DNA of 64,000 nucleotides, from positions 124,001 through 188,000 of the forward strand of contig JAHWKY010000001.1 in the NCBI GenBank assembly GCA_019347575.1, in the 5' to 3' direction. Position 1 is the stretch's first letter. Every line of letters begins with the position of its first letter. This document shows positions 26,478 to 34,611 of this stretch, one piece after another. Source of the stretch: Actinomycetota bacterium. Its GTDB lineage: Bacteria > Actinomycetota > Nitriliruptoria > Nitriliruptorales > Nitriliruptoraceae. The notes beneath the pieces were generated by a model. It was not told the origin of the DNA, ran no database searches, and worked only from the letters and a program-made list of their open reading frames with translations. Position numbers and translations under genes: made by a program.

Positions 26478-27746
26478 TCAGCCGGCGGCGCCGTCGAGGT
26501 CGAGCAGCGCGGAGCCGTGCAGGATCCGGCGCAGCGGCGGCCGCGCGTCCCGACCGCCGGACAGCGCGCGCTCCTCCTCGATGGCACGGCCGTACACCTC
26601 GACGGTGCGGGCCGCGACAGCCCGCCAGTCGAAGCGCTCGCGGATGCGTGCACGTCCGCGTGCGATGAGCTCGGCGGCCAGCACCTCGTCGGTGAGGATC
26701 TCGATGATGCAGTCCGCCAGTCCCTCGGGATCGCCCGGAGGGAACCGCAGGCCGCTCCCGTCCGCCACGATCTCGCGCAGCCCGCCGGTGTCCCCGACCA
26801 CGACGGGCGTGCCGCAGGCCAGCGACTCGACCGCCACCAGTCCGAACGGCTCGTAGATGCTCGGGGCGACCGCGACGTCGGCGGCGGCGTAGTGCAGGCG
26901 CAGGTCGTGGTCCTCGAGGAAGCCCGTGAAGGTGACGTGGTCGTCGAGGTCGAGCTCGGTGACGAGCTGCTTGAGCTCGTCCGAGTACGTGCCCACGCCG
27001 GCGACGAAGAAGCGCACCGGTCCGACCTCGTCGAGTAGGCGCTCCATGGCGTGCAGGACGGTCTGCACACCCTTCTCGTACTCCAGGCGCCCCGCGAACA
27101 GCACCATCTTCTCGCCCCGTGGCGTCACCTCGCGCCGGAACGCTTCGACCTCCGAGGCCGGGACCGCGAAGTCGTCGACGCTCACCGCGTTGGGGATGAC
27201 GTCGACCTTCTCCGACGGCAGGAGGAAGATGTCGCGGACCTGGTCACGCATGTAGCGCGAGCACGTGATGACGCGGCGTGCCTCGTACGTCAGCCACCAC
27301 TCGACCTGGTGGATCAGCTTGTTCATCGGCCCGGGGAGGTAACCCTGGTGACGGCCGTACTCGGTCGCGTGGATCGTCGTGACCAGCGGCACGTCCTCGG
27401 CGCCCTTGAGGCCGGCGGCCGCGTAGGCGACGAGCCAGTCGTGAGCGTGCACGACGTCGAAGCGGTGCTGCTCCATGACGCGGTGGGCCGCGGCCTGCAC
27501 GGTGTTGTTGAACGCCAACACCCATGGGATCAGGTGGTCGAAGGGCACGACCGGTGGGCCTTCGCTCACACGGGTGACCTGAACCCCGCCGACGTTCTCC
27601 TCGGACGGAGCGTCGGGGTGCTCGCGCGTGACCGCGTGGACGTCGTGTCCGAGACCGGCGAGCGCACGGGTCAGCTGGAAGACGTGCCGGCCCAACCCGC
27701 CGACGACCCGTGGCGGGTACTCCCACGACAGCACCAGGACGCGCAC
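26478..27746 (-). CDS. GT4 alpha-1,4-glucosyltransferase (Rv3032-like)
   Basis: 422 aa from GTG 27746, two bases after the GH57 gene's stop. It starts RVLVLSWEYPPRVVGGLGRH, the donor/acceptor glycine loop of glycogen-synthase-type GT4 enzymes. The C-terminal Rossmann half has FAGRLEYEKGVQTVLHA and the catalytic EPFGLVAVESLACGTPVV. In M. tuberculosis the homologous gene next to GH57 and a methyltransferase builds the glucan of methylglucose lipopolysaccharide; general glycogen synthesis is the alternative. The longer frame to 28088 is a shadow. Confidence 0.9.
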   Translation of the reverse strand: MRVLVLSWEYPPRVVGGLGRHVFQLTRALAGLGHDVHAVTREHPDAPSEENVGGVQVTRVSEGPPVVPFDHLIPWVLAFNNTVQAAAHRVMEQHRFDVVHAHDWLVAYAAAGLKGAEDVPLVTTIHATEYGRHQGYLPGPMNKLIHQVEWWLTYEARRVITCSRYMRDQVRDIFLLPSEKVDVIPNAVSVDDFAVPASEVEAFRREVTPRGEKMVLFAGRLEYEKGVQTVLHAMERLLDEVGPVRFFVAGVGTYSDELKQLVTELDLDDHVTFTGFLEDHDLRLHYAAADVAVAPSIYEPFGLVAVESLACGTPVVVGDTGGLREIVADGSGLRFPPGDPEGLADCIIEILTDEVLAAELIARGRARIRERFDWRAVAARTVEVYGRAIEEERALSGGRDARPPLRRILHGSALLDLDGAAG

Positions 27747-27748
27747 GG

Positions 27749-29425
27749 TCAGGAGCCTCTCACGTCCGATGCCTCCGCGGCAACCGCTACGAGAGAGCCC
27801 ACGTCGTCGGGATAGGGGTCGAGTTCCTCGAACCGTGCCAGCTCGCCATCGGTGATCGCCTCCGCGCCGCCCTCCAGTCGATCGCACAGCGCGTGGAACC
27901 GTGCCGCGTGACCGCGCACACGGTCGCGCGCGTAGTCCGGTGACTTGCCGCGTGTGATCATGAATGGCCAGTCGCTGCAGCGGAGTAGCTCGAGCTCGCG
28001 GGCGGCCTGTGCGGCCACCCGTGCTTCCCCCCCCGGTCCCGACACCTTCCAGCGTGCGTCGGCACGGGCGATCTCGTCCCAGATCCACCGGGTCTCGGGC
28101 GTCACCCAGCTCGCGTGGCCCTTGGCGTAGCCCCAGGAGGACTCGGGGAGGTCGAGCCGGCGCGTCGGCGGGCGACGCTCCAGACGCCTCGCCAGCGTCG
28201 TGGTCGTCACCGCCGGGTCATCGGCGACGCGCTCCAGGAGCAGCTGCAGCCACAGCGGGCCCTCGAACCACCAGTGACCGAACAGCTCGGTGTCGTAGGC
28301 GGCGACGACCAGGCCGCCGGGACGCGGGTCGAGCACCTCGCGCAGGACCCCGTGGAGGTGGTCGGCATCGCGCGCAGCCCGCGCGACGGCACGCTCCGGC
28401 AGGTACACCGCCTTGGCGTCCGGTGGCAGCCGCTTGTCGGTCACCCGCCAGGACGGGTGCACGCCGAAGCTGCCGTGCGCGTGGAAGTCGCGGTACCACT
28501 CGTCGCCGGGGTATCCGGCCGTCGGCGACCACACGTGGTAGGCGACGGACAGATCGCGCGCGAACACCGCGACGTCGCTGTCGCCCACCAGCACCCCATC
28601 GTGGACCACCTCGTAGGGATCTCCGGCCGCCGGATCGGGGACGGCGGGGCGCGAGGTCCAGTCGCGGTCGGGGCCGCTGGCGGCCCGCACGAGGGTCGGG
28701 GCGTCGACGAGGAAATGGTCGATGCCGTGGCGCGCGTAGTGCTCCTCGAGTCCAGCCCGCTCCGGCCCGGTCCTGGGTAGCTCCGGCGTGCCGTGCTCGT
28801 CCACCTCGGTGGGGACGGCGGTCGCGTCCGCGACGGCGCCCCGCGGCCGGTAGGCGCACTCGGGCGCCCAGATCCCGCGGGGTCGCCGCCCCGTCCAGGC
28901 CTCGTGGGCGTCCAGGCCGCAGGCGAGCTGGCGGTCGATGATGCCGGAATCGCGCACCAGCGGCAGGTAGGGGTGGGTCGCGGGCCCTCCTAGCAGTTCG
29001 ATGACGCCGCGTGAGTCGAGGTCGGCCCACACCGCGAGCAGCCCACCGGCCGCTTCGACCTCCTCGTGGGTGCGCAGCAGGTCGGCGTAGTGGCGCCAGT
29101 AGTAGCTGCCGAGCTCGCGGACGTGCCGGTCCGGCACGATCGGCAGGCTCCGCTGCTCCTCAGCGCGCCACATCTGGATCGTCAGCCAGGTGCCGAGGTC
29201 GTTACGCAGTCGCTGGTCGGCCAGCTGCCACGCGGTCAGCGGCGAGACGCCCAGCGTCAGGACATCCCGGTGCCCGCGCTCGGCGAGCCGCAGCAGGACC
29301 TGCGTGACCCGCAGCCACGCCCCGCCCCACGCCTGGAACAACCACTCCTCGCCGACGGGCCAGACCCCGTGGCCACGCAGGTGGGGTAGGTGGGTGTGCA
29401 GGACGAACGCGACCTCGCCTCTCAT
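27749..29425 (-). CDS. GH57 family 1,4-alpha-glucan branching enzyme (DUF1957)
   Basis: 558 aa from ATG 29425, which overlaps the methyltransferase stop (ATGA). It has FVLHTHLPHLRGHG near the N-terminus (GH57 conserved region 1), GIWAPECAYRPRG with the probable nucleophile Glu, VVAAYDTELFGHWWFEGP with the acid/base Asp, and a C-terminal DUF1957 helical part containing GYAKGHASWVTPETRWIWDE. It should introduce alpha-1,6 branches. It matches Rv3031 in position and neighbours. Confidence 0.93.
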   Translation of the reverse strand: MRGEVAFVLHTHLPHLRGHGVWPVGEEWLFQAWGGAWLRVTQVLLRLAERGHRDVLTLGVSPLTAWQLADQRLRNDLGTWLTIQMWRAEEQRSLPIVPDRHVRELGSYYWRHYADLLRTHEEVEAAGGLLAVWADLDSRGVIELLGGPATHPYLPLVRDSGIIDRQLACGLDAHEAWTGRRPRGIWAPECAYRPRGAVADATAVPTEVDEHGTPELPRTGPERAGLEEHYARHGIDHFLVDAPTLVRAASGPDRDWTSRPAVPDPAAGDPYEVVHDGVLVGDSDVAVFARDLSVAYHVWSPTAGYPGDEWYRDFHAHGSFGVHPSWRVTDKRLPPDAKAVYLPERAVARAARDADHLHGVLREVLDPRPGGLVVAAYDTELFGHWWFEGPLWLQLLLERVADDPAVTTTTLARRLERRPPTRRLDLPESSWGYAKGHASWVTPETRWIWDEIARADARWKVSGPGGEARVAAQAARELELLRCSDWPFMITRGKSPDYARDRVRGHAARFHALCDRLEGGAEAITDGELARFEELDPYPDDVGSLVAVAAEASDVRGS

Positions 29426-30186
29426 GGCGCCGGCCGGGCCACGGCGATGAGGTCGAGGCTCGTCTCGGGGTCGTCGCGGCGCACCTCGAACCAGGTGTGG
29501 CGCACGCGGTGCACGGCCGCGCGGATCCACCGAGGCCAGCTCGGCGGCTCGCCGGCAGTGAGGACGTCCGTGAGCGGACGGCGCGCCAGCCGCTCGAGCG
29601 CACGCAGCCGGCGCCCGTGGTGGACCCCGAGGACCGCATCCACCTCCAACCCGGCGCTGCGCAGCTCGTCCGCCAGCTCGTCGGCGGTGAACTCGCGCAC
29701 GTGGAAGGGGTTGACCGGCGTGTCCGACCCCGGCGTGAAGGTCAGCCGGTTCGGGGTCGCGATGTGCACTTGGCCCCCCGGGGAGGTCACGCGGCGCAGC
29801 TCGGCGAGGTAGGCGGGGACGTCGTGGACGTGCTCGATGACCTGGAACGACACCACCCGGTCGACACTGCCGTCCTCGAGCGGCAGCGCTCCGAGGTCGG
29901 CCTGCAGCACCTCGATCCGGGGATCCGCCGCGTAGGTGGCCTCGATGTGATCGATCACTGCAGGCTCGAGATCCACGCCGATGACGGCGGCGGCGCCGGC
30001 CTCGACCAGGTGGGCCAGGCCGTAGCCCTCGCCACAGCCCGCATCGAGCACACGCTCGCCGGCGACGTCGCGTCCGGCGAGGTTGTACGCGACGAGGTGA
30101 CGCTCGAACCAGTAGCGCTCGTCGGGGATGCCCGGGAGCGTGCGCTCGCCGGTGAGCGCGAGTGGGGGGCGGGGCGGTGACGTCAC
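29422..30186 (-). CDS. class I SAM methyltransferase (Rv3030-like)
   Basis: 254 aa. Motif I is VLDAGCGEGYGLAHL, followed by VIGVDLEPAVIDH, VVSFQVIEHVHDVPAYL and GGQVHIATPNRLTF. First gene of the minus-strand operon with the GH57 and GT4 genes, corresponding to M. tuberculosis Rv3030. There it is proposed to act in methylglucose lipopolysaccharide synthesis, so a sugar-6-O- or glycerate-linked methylation role is a context-based inference. Divergent from etfB over 254 bp. Confidence 0.88.
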   Translation of the reverse strand: MTSPPRPPLALTGERTLPGIPDERYWFERHLVAYNLAGRDVAGERVLDAGCGEGYGLAHLVEAGAAAVIGVDLEPAVIDHIEATYAADPRIEVLQADLGALPLEDGSVDRVVSFQVIEHVHDVPAYLAELRRVTSPGGQVHIATPNRLTFTPGSDTPVNPFHVREFTADELADELRSAGLEVDAVLGVHHGRRLRALERLARRPLTDVLTAGEPPSWPRWIRAAVHRVRHTWFEVRRDDPETSLDLIAVARPAP

Positions 30187-30224
30187 GGCCGCGAAGCGTA
30201 GGGGCGAGGGGGCCCCGTGGCCCG

Positions 30225-30272
30225 GTTGACGTTGGTGTCAACTTGACTCGGCGTCGGACCGCCCGGTACCAA
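30225..30272 (+). promoter_or_regulatory. promoter with overlapping inverted repeat upstream of etfBA
   Basis: TTGACT (30243-30248) and TACCAA (30267-30272), spaced 18 bp, form a plausible sigma-70 promoter. Abutting it is the dyad GTTGAC-N6-GTCAAC (30225-30242), a likely operator. It lies in the 254-bp divergent region between the methyltransferase and etfB. The rest of that gap has a further GC-rich inverted repeat around 30279-30302 and nothing coding. Confidence 0.5.
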
Positions 30273-30440
30273 GCCCTCCCGGACCGGCCATCCGGCCGGG
30301 GCTAGGCGCCTGCAGCGCACGGTTACGCTCGCCAGACCTGCCGGGGCGCGGTCGCCGGCCAGGCGACACGACGTCACCGCGGCACCGTCCCTGTCGCCGA
30401 TGCCCGGCGCGGCGTCGCACCCAGGAAGGGAAACGTCCCG

Positions 30441-31229
30441 ATGAAGATCGTGGTCCCCGTCAAGCGCGTCCCGGACACCGCTGGAGAGAAGAAGCTCAGC
30501 GACGACATGACCAGCGACCGCGAGTCGGTCGAGGCGGTCCTGAACCCGCTCGACGAGTGGTCGATCGAGACCGCGCTGCAGCTGAAGGAAGCCGGCAAGG
30601 CCGACGAGATCGTCGCCCTCTGCATCGGACCCGAAGCGGCGCAGGCGACGGTCCGCAAGGCGCTCAGCTACGGGCTCGATGCGGCCGTGCAGGTCACCGA
30701 CGAGGGCGTCCACGGTTCCGACGCGCTGGGCATCGCCCGCATCCTCGCCAAGGCGCTCGAGGACCTGGACGCCGACCTCGTGATCTTCGGTAGCCAGTCC
30801 ACGGATGCTCGCACCTGCATCGTCCCTGCCGCGGTGGCGGAGTTGCTCAACCGCCAGGCGCTGACCTTCGCGCGGCACATCGAGATCGACGGCGAGACGG
30901 TGACGGTCCACCGTGAGCACGAGGAGGGCTGGGACGTCGTCGAGAGCTCGCTGCCAGCCATCGTCTCGGTCGTGGAAGCCATCAACGAGCCCCGGTACCC
31001 GTCGTTCAAGGGGATCATGGCGGCCAAGTCCAAGCCTCTGGACACCAAGTCGCTCGCCGACATCGGCGTCGATCCCTCCGAGGTCGGTCTCGCCAACGCC
31101 GCCGCACAGATCCAGGACGCGCAGCCGCGGCCTCCGAAGGAGGCGGGGACCATCGTCGAGGACGACGGCAGCGGCAGCGTCGGAGCCAGTGCGCTCGCCG
31201 ACTGGCTCCAGGAGAAGAAGTTCATCTGA
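30441..31229 (+). CDS. etfB: electron transfer flavoprotein, beta subunit
   Basis: 262 aa from ATG 30441. It starts MKIVVPVKRVPDT and contains NPLDEWSIETALQLKEAG, ALCIGPEAAQATVRKALSYG and a VESSLPAIVSVVEAINEPRY recognition-loop stretch, all standard for EtfB/FixA. With EtfA it forms the FAD heterodimer that accepts electrons from acyl-CoA dehydrogenases. It corresponds to Rv3029c, and etfA follows 43 bp later. Confidence 0.97.
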   Translation: MKIVVPVKRVPDTAGEKKLSDDMTSDRESVEAVLNPLDEWSIETALQLKEAGKADEIVALCIGPEAAQATVRKALSYGLDAAVQVTDEGVHGSDALGIARILAKALEDLDADLVIFGSQSTDARTCIVPAAVAELLNRQALTFARHIEIDGETVTVHREHEEGWDVVESSLPAIVSVVEAINEPRYPSFKGIMAAKSKPLDTKSLADIGVDPSEVGLANAAAQIQDAQPRPPKEAGTIVEDDGSGSVGASALADWLQEKKFI

Positions 31230-31272
31230 TCCGCGGCCACATCCCGACCGGAACGACAGACGAGGAAGACGG

Positions 31273-32259
31273 ATGAGCGAACTGCTGGTCCTCATCGACC
31301 ACGGCGCCGGCAAGCCTCGCAAGGTGTCGCTGCAGCTACTGACCGCGGCCCGCAGGCTCGCGGCCGAGACCGGGGACACGATCGCCGCGGTGTGGCTCGG
31401 ACCCGGTGCCGGCGATCACGCCGAGACCCTGGGCCGCTTCGGCGCCCAGAAGCTGTACCACTGGGATTCCGAGGATGCCCACGGCTACGTCACCCTGCCC
31501 CAGGTCGAGGCGCTGCAGAAGATCGTCGAGGACGGCGACGTCGCCGGGATCCTGTTCGCGTCGACCAACCACACCAAGGACGTGGCGTCGCGCCTCGCCA
31601 TCCGCTGCGACGGCGGGATCATCACCGACTGCTCCGACGTCGAGGTCGAAGGCGGCCGGATCCTCGGCACGAAGGAGGTCTTCGGCGGCGACATGATCAG
31701 CAAGGCCAAGGTCGCCGAGGGCAAGCTGCAGCTGTTCGGCCTGAACACGAACGCCGTCGCCGCCGAGGAGGGCGATGGGGGCGCGCCCGAGGTCGTCAGC
31801 CTCGATGTGTCGCTGTCCGAGGACGCGACCAAGACCAAGGTGGTCTCGGTCGAGAAGCAGGTCTCGGGGGAGCGCCCCGACATCGCCGAAGCCGCCACCG
31901 TCGTCGCGGGTGGCCGCGGCCTGGGCGAGGAGGAGGGCTTCAGGTTGATGGAGGAGCTCGCCGACACGATCGGTGCCGGGGTCGGTGCGTCCCGCGCCGC
32001 CACCGACGCCGGTTGGTACCCGCACCGCTTCCAGATCGGTCAGACGGGGCGCACCATCTCGCCGTCCCTGTACATCGGCTGTGGTATCTCCGGCGCGATC
32101 CAGCACCGGGCCGGGATGCAGACGGCGCAGAACATCGTCCCCATCAACAAGGACCCTGACGCCCCGATCTTCTCCATCGCGGACTTCGGCGTCGTCGGTG
32201 ACCTGTACAAGGTCGTCCCCGCCTTGATCGAGGAGATCAAGAAGCGCAAGGGCGACTGA
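31273..32259 (+). CDS. etfA: electron transfer flavoprotein, alpha subunit
   Basis: 328 aa from ATG 31273. The C-terminal FAD domain is clear: VVAGGRGLGEEEGFRLMEEL, GASRAATDAGWYPHRFQIGQ, then YIGCGISGAIQHRAGMQ and INKDPDAPIFSIADFGVVGD. Corresponds to Rv3028c. It partners with the upstream EtfB to pass electrons to the quinone pool. Confidence 0.97.
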   Translation: MSELLVLIDHGAGKPRKVSLQLLTAARRLAAETGDTIAAVWLGPGAGDHAETLGRFGAQKLYHWDSEDAHGYVTLPQVEALQKIVEDGDVAGILFASTNHTKDVASRLAIRCDGGIITDCSDVEVEGGRILGTKEVFGGDMISKAKVAEGKLQLFGLNTNAVAAEEGDGGAPEVVSLDVSLSEDATKTKVVSVEKQVSGERPDIAEAATVVAGGRGLGEEEGFRLMEELADTIGAGVGASRAATDAGWYPHRFQIGQTGRTISPSLYIGCGISGAIQHRAGMQTAQNIVPINKDPDAPIFSIADFGVVGDLYKVVPALIEEIKKRKGD

Positions 32260-32261
32260 CG

Positions 32262-33665
32262 ATGGTGGCGCCGTGGGATCGCAGGACGTCGGGCGACCGC
32301 GCGCGCATCGCCGGAGAGAAGCTGCGGACCTGGCTACCCGAGGTCGCCGCGGCCAGTCGCTTCTGGGCCGAGTGGTTCCGGGTCCACGACGTGGACGTGG
32401 CGAGCATCGAGGAGGTCGAGGACCTCACGCGTCTGCCGACGGCACGCGAGGCGGAGGTCGTGCACGCGGGCGGTCCCGGAGGACCTGACCTGGTCCTGCG
32501 ACCGAGCGAGGACCAGGTCAAGGCACGCGCCTCGGGCGACGTCCTGCGCTCGATCGCGGAGCGCATCCGGTCCGCCGGCGCCGAGGGCAAACGCCGCGCG
32601 CTGCTCGAGGAGTACAAGCCCATCCACCTCCAGCGGACGGGCCGGGACGGCTTGCTCACCCTCGCCTACAGCCGCTCCGACCTCGATCGGTTGCACCTCG
32701 CCGGGGCACGGGCCGCCGCCGTGCTCGGCCTGAGCGAGGACGACTACGTGGTCTCTGCGGTCCCGGCTAGCCCCACCTTGGCGTTCTGGGGCACCTACCA
32801 CCTCGCGCTGGGTGCGTCGCTGCTCGCTCTGCATCCCCGCGGGAGCGGCGAGCCTGCCGACACCGTGAGCGAGAGCTTCGGCCAGGTTCCGGCGACCGCG
32901 GTGGCGGTGCCTGTCGCGGAGGCGATCTCGCTCGCCGCCGCGATGATCGAACACGGGGTCGACCTCAGCACCGTCCGCACACTCCTGCTGCTCGGGCCGC
33001 CACCGCAGGCGGACCAGCGCGCCAGGATCGAGGAGGCCTGGCTCGCTGCCGGCACCGCTCGCGGCCTGCGCGTCCTCGCGCTGTGGGGTCCATCCGGCGC
33101 ACGCGCTCTGTGGGCCGAGTGCTCCGCGGACAACGGCCTGCACACCTACCCTGATCTGGAGTTCGTCGAGGTCATCGATCCCTCCTCCGGCCGTCCCGCG
33201 CGCGAGGACGGCGACCTGACGCTCACCAACGTCGGCTGGCACGGCACCGTCCTCGTCCGGTACCAGACCGGCGCGTACGTGTCGGGCGTGACGGACGCCG
33301 CCTGCCCTGGCTGCGGACGGACCGTCCCCCGGGTCAGCGGCGAGGTCATCGAAGGCGCGTGGGAACCGGCGATCACCACGGAGGATGGTGTCTTCCGAGC
33401 GGATCTGCGTGGCGCTGCGGTCGTGCTCGGTGTCGAGCCCGGCATCACGGCGTGGCGGACCGAGGTGCGTCCACCGAAGGGTCGCCGGAAGACCGATCAG
33501 GTCCTCGTCGAGGCCGCACCCCCCCTCGACGAGACCGTCTCCGCGGCGCTCGAGGAGCGGCTCGAAGCCGCCGTCGGCGTGCCCGTGACCCTGGCTGGGG
33601 CGGACGCCGCAGCGGTGCAGCGCAACGCTCAGACGGCGGGGAGCGTGTTCGCCGATCTGCGCTGA
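32262..33665 (+). CDS. PaaK-like AMP-binding family protein with degenerate ATP loop
   Basis: 467 aa, two bases after etfA. The fold markers of phenylacetate-CoA-ligase-type enzymes are present: YSRSDLDRLHLAGARAAAVL, a GDLTLTNVGWHGTVLVRYQTGA core and the zinc-knuckle-like CPGCGRTVPRVSGE near residue 347. The usual SSGTTGxP nucleotide loop is replaced by QRTGRDGLLTLAYS. It is therefore either a very divergent ligase or inactive. The tight link to etfBA suggests a role in acyl or aryl-CoA metabolism, but this is inference. Confidence 0.75.
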   Translation: MVAPWDRRTSGDRARIAGEKLRTWLPEVAAASRFWAEWFRVHDVDVASIEEVEDLTRLPTAREAEVVHAGGPGGPDLVLRPSEDQVKARASGDVLRSIAERIRSAGAEGKRRALLEEYKPIHLQRTGRDGLLTLAYSRSDLDRLHLAGARAAAVLGLSEDDYVVSAVPASPTLAFWGTYHLALGASLLALHPRGSGEPADTVSESFGQVPATAVAVPVAEAISLAAAMIEHGVDLSTVRTLLLLGPPPQADQRARIEEAWLAAGTARGLRVLALWGPSGARALWAECSADNGLHTYPDLEFVEVIDPSSGRPAREDGDLTLTNVGWHGTVLVRYQTGAYVSGVTDAACPGCGRTVPRVSGEVIEGAWEPAITTEDGVFRADLRGAAVVLGVEPGITAWRTEVRPPKGRRKTDQVLVEAAPPLDETVSAALEERLEAAVGVPVTLAGADAAAVQRNAQTAGSVFADLR

Positions 33666-33756
33666 TCGGCGTCCCGGCCGACACGAGCCGTGCGCTGCGG
33701 TGGCGCGAGCTTCCAGGTAGCGTCGTGCCTCGCGGACGGACGCGCAGGAGGTGGTG

Positions 33757-34611
33757 GTGCAGGCGGGGCGTACGGGTGTGTGCGTCGTCACCTACGGGTC
33801 GGCGCGCGTGCTGCCCAAGCTGCTGCGCGGGCTCGCCGAGCACGAGCCCGATGCTCCGGTCGTCATCGTCGACGACGCCAGCCCCGATGGTCCCCCCGAC
33901 GGGCGCGACCACGAGGTGGTGGCGCTCGCCGCCAACAAGGGGTTCTCTACAGCTGCCAACGTCGGGGCACGGCACCTGTTCGACCGCGACTGCGAGTACG
34001 TGGCCTTCCTCCACCCCGACGTCCGCATCTCCGGTCCCTCGCTCACCGAGCTGACGCGCGAGCTCGACGACCGCCCCGCAGTGGGTATCGCGACCGGTCC
34101 CGTGGTCGGGACCGATGGGACCCGGATCCCCTCGGCCTGGGGACCCACCTCGATCCGGCGGGCCTTGACCTTCGCGGCGGGACTCGACGCGGCCCGCCTC
34201 CGCGCCGCGGCTGGCGGGATGCTGCGTCCTCGCGTCTCGACCTCGGACGCGTCCACCGTCGTGGACGACATGCGCGTCGAGGGCCACGTCATGAGCGGGA
34301 CGATGCTCGTGCGGCGTGAGTGCTTCGAGCAGCTCGACGGCTTCGATGAGTCCTTCTTCCTGTACTGGGAGGACGCGGACCTGTGCTACCGCGCCCGCGA
34401 AGCGCGATGGGAGGTGCGTCTGCTGCCGTGCACCCCGTTCGTGGACGCCGGAGCCAAGACCGCCGACACCCTCGACGACCACCGGTGGGCGTGGTTCGAG
34501 GAGGGCGCGTTGAGGTTCGGTAGCAAGCACCTGGTCCCCGGCCAAGCGCGGCAGCTGGAGGCGGCCCTGAGCCTGGGACGCCGCGTGGGACGGCTGAGGA
34601 TGCGCGGATGA
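33757..34611 (+). CDS. GT2-family glycosyltransferase
   Basis: 284 aa from GTG 33757, the only one of three consecutive GTGs properly spaced from AGGAGG at 33746-33751. It starts GVCVVTYGSARVLPKLLRGL, then VVIVDDASPDG (nucleotide-sugar Asp), NKGFSTAANVGARH and VAFLHPDVRI (DxD-like), and GFDESFFLYWEDADLCYRAR, typical of rhamnosyl/galactofuranosyl-type GT2 enzymes. Acceptor unknown. Its stop overlaps the ATG of the cell-wall-binding protein (ATGA), so the two are coupled. Confidence 0.9.
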   Translation: MQAGRTGVCVVTYGSARVLPKLLRGLAEHEPDAPVVIVDDASPDGPPDGRDHEVVALAANKGFSTAANVGARHLFDRDCEYVAFLHPDVRISGPSLTELTRELDDRPAVGIATGPVVGTDGTRIPSAWGPTSIRRALTFAAGLDAARLRAAAGGMLRPRVSTSDASTVVDDMRVEGHVMSGTMLVRRECFEQLDGFDESFFLYWEDADLCYRAREARWEVRLLPCTPFVDAGAKTADTLDDHRWAWFEEGALRFGSKHLVPGQARQLEAALSLGRRVGRLRMRG

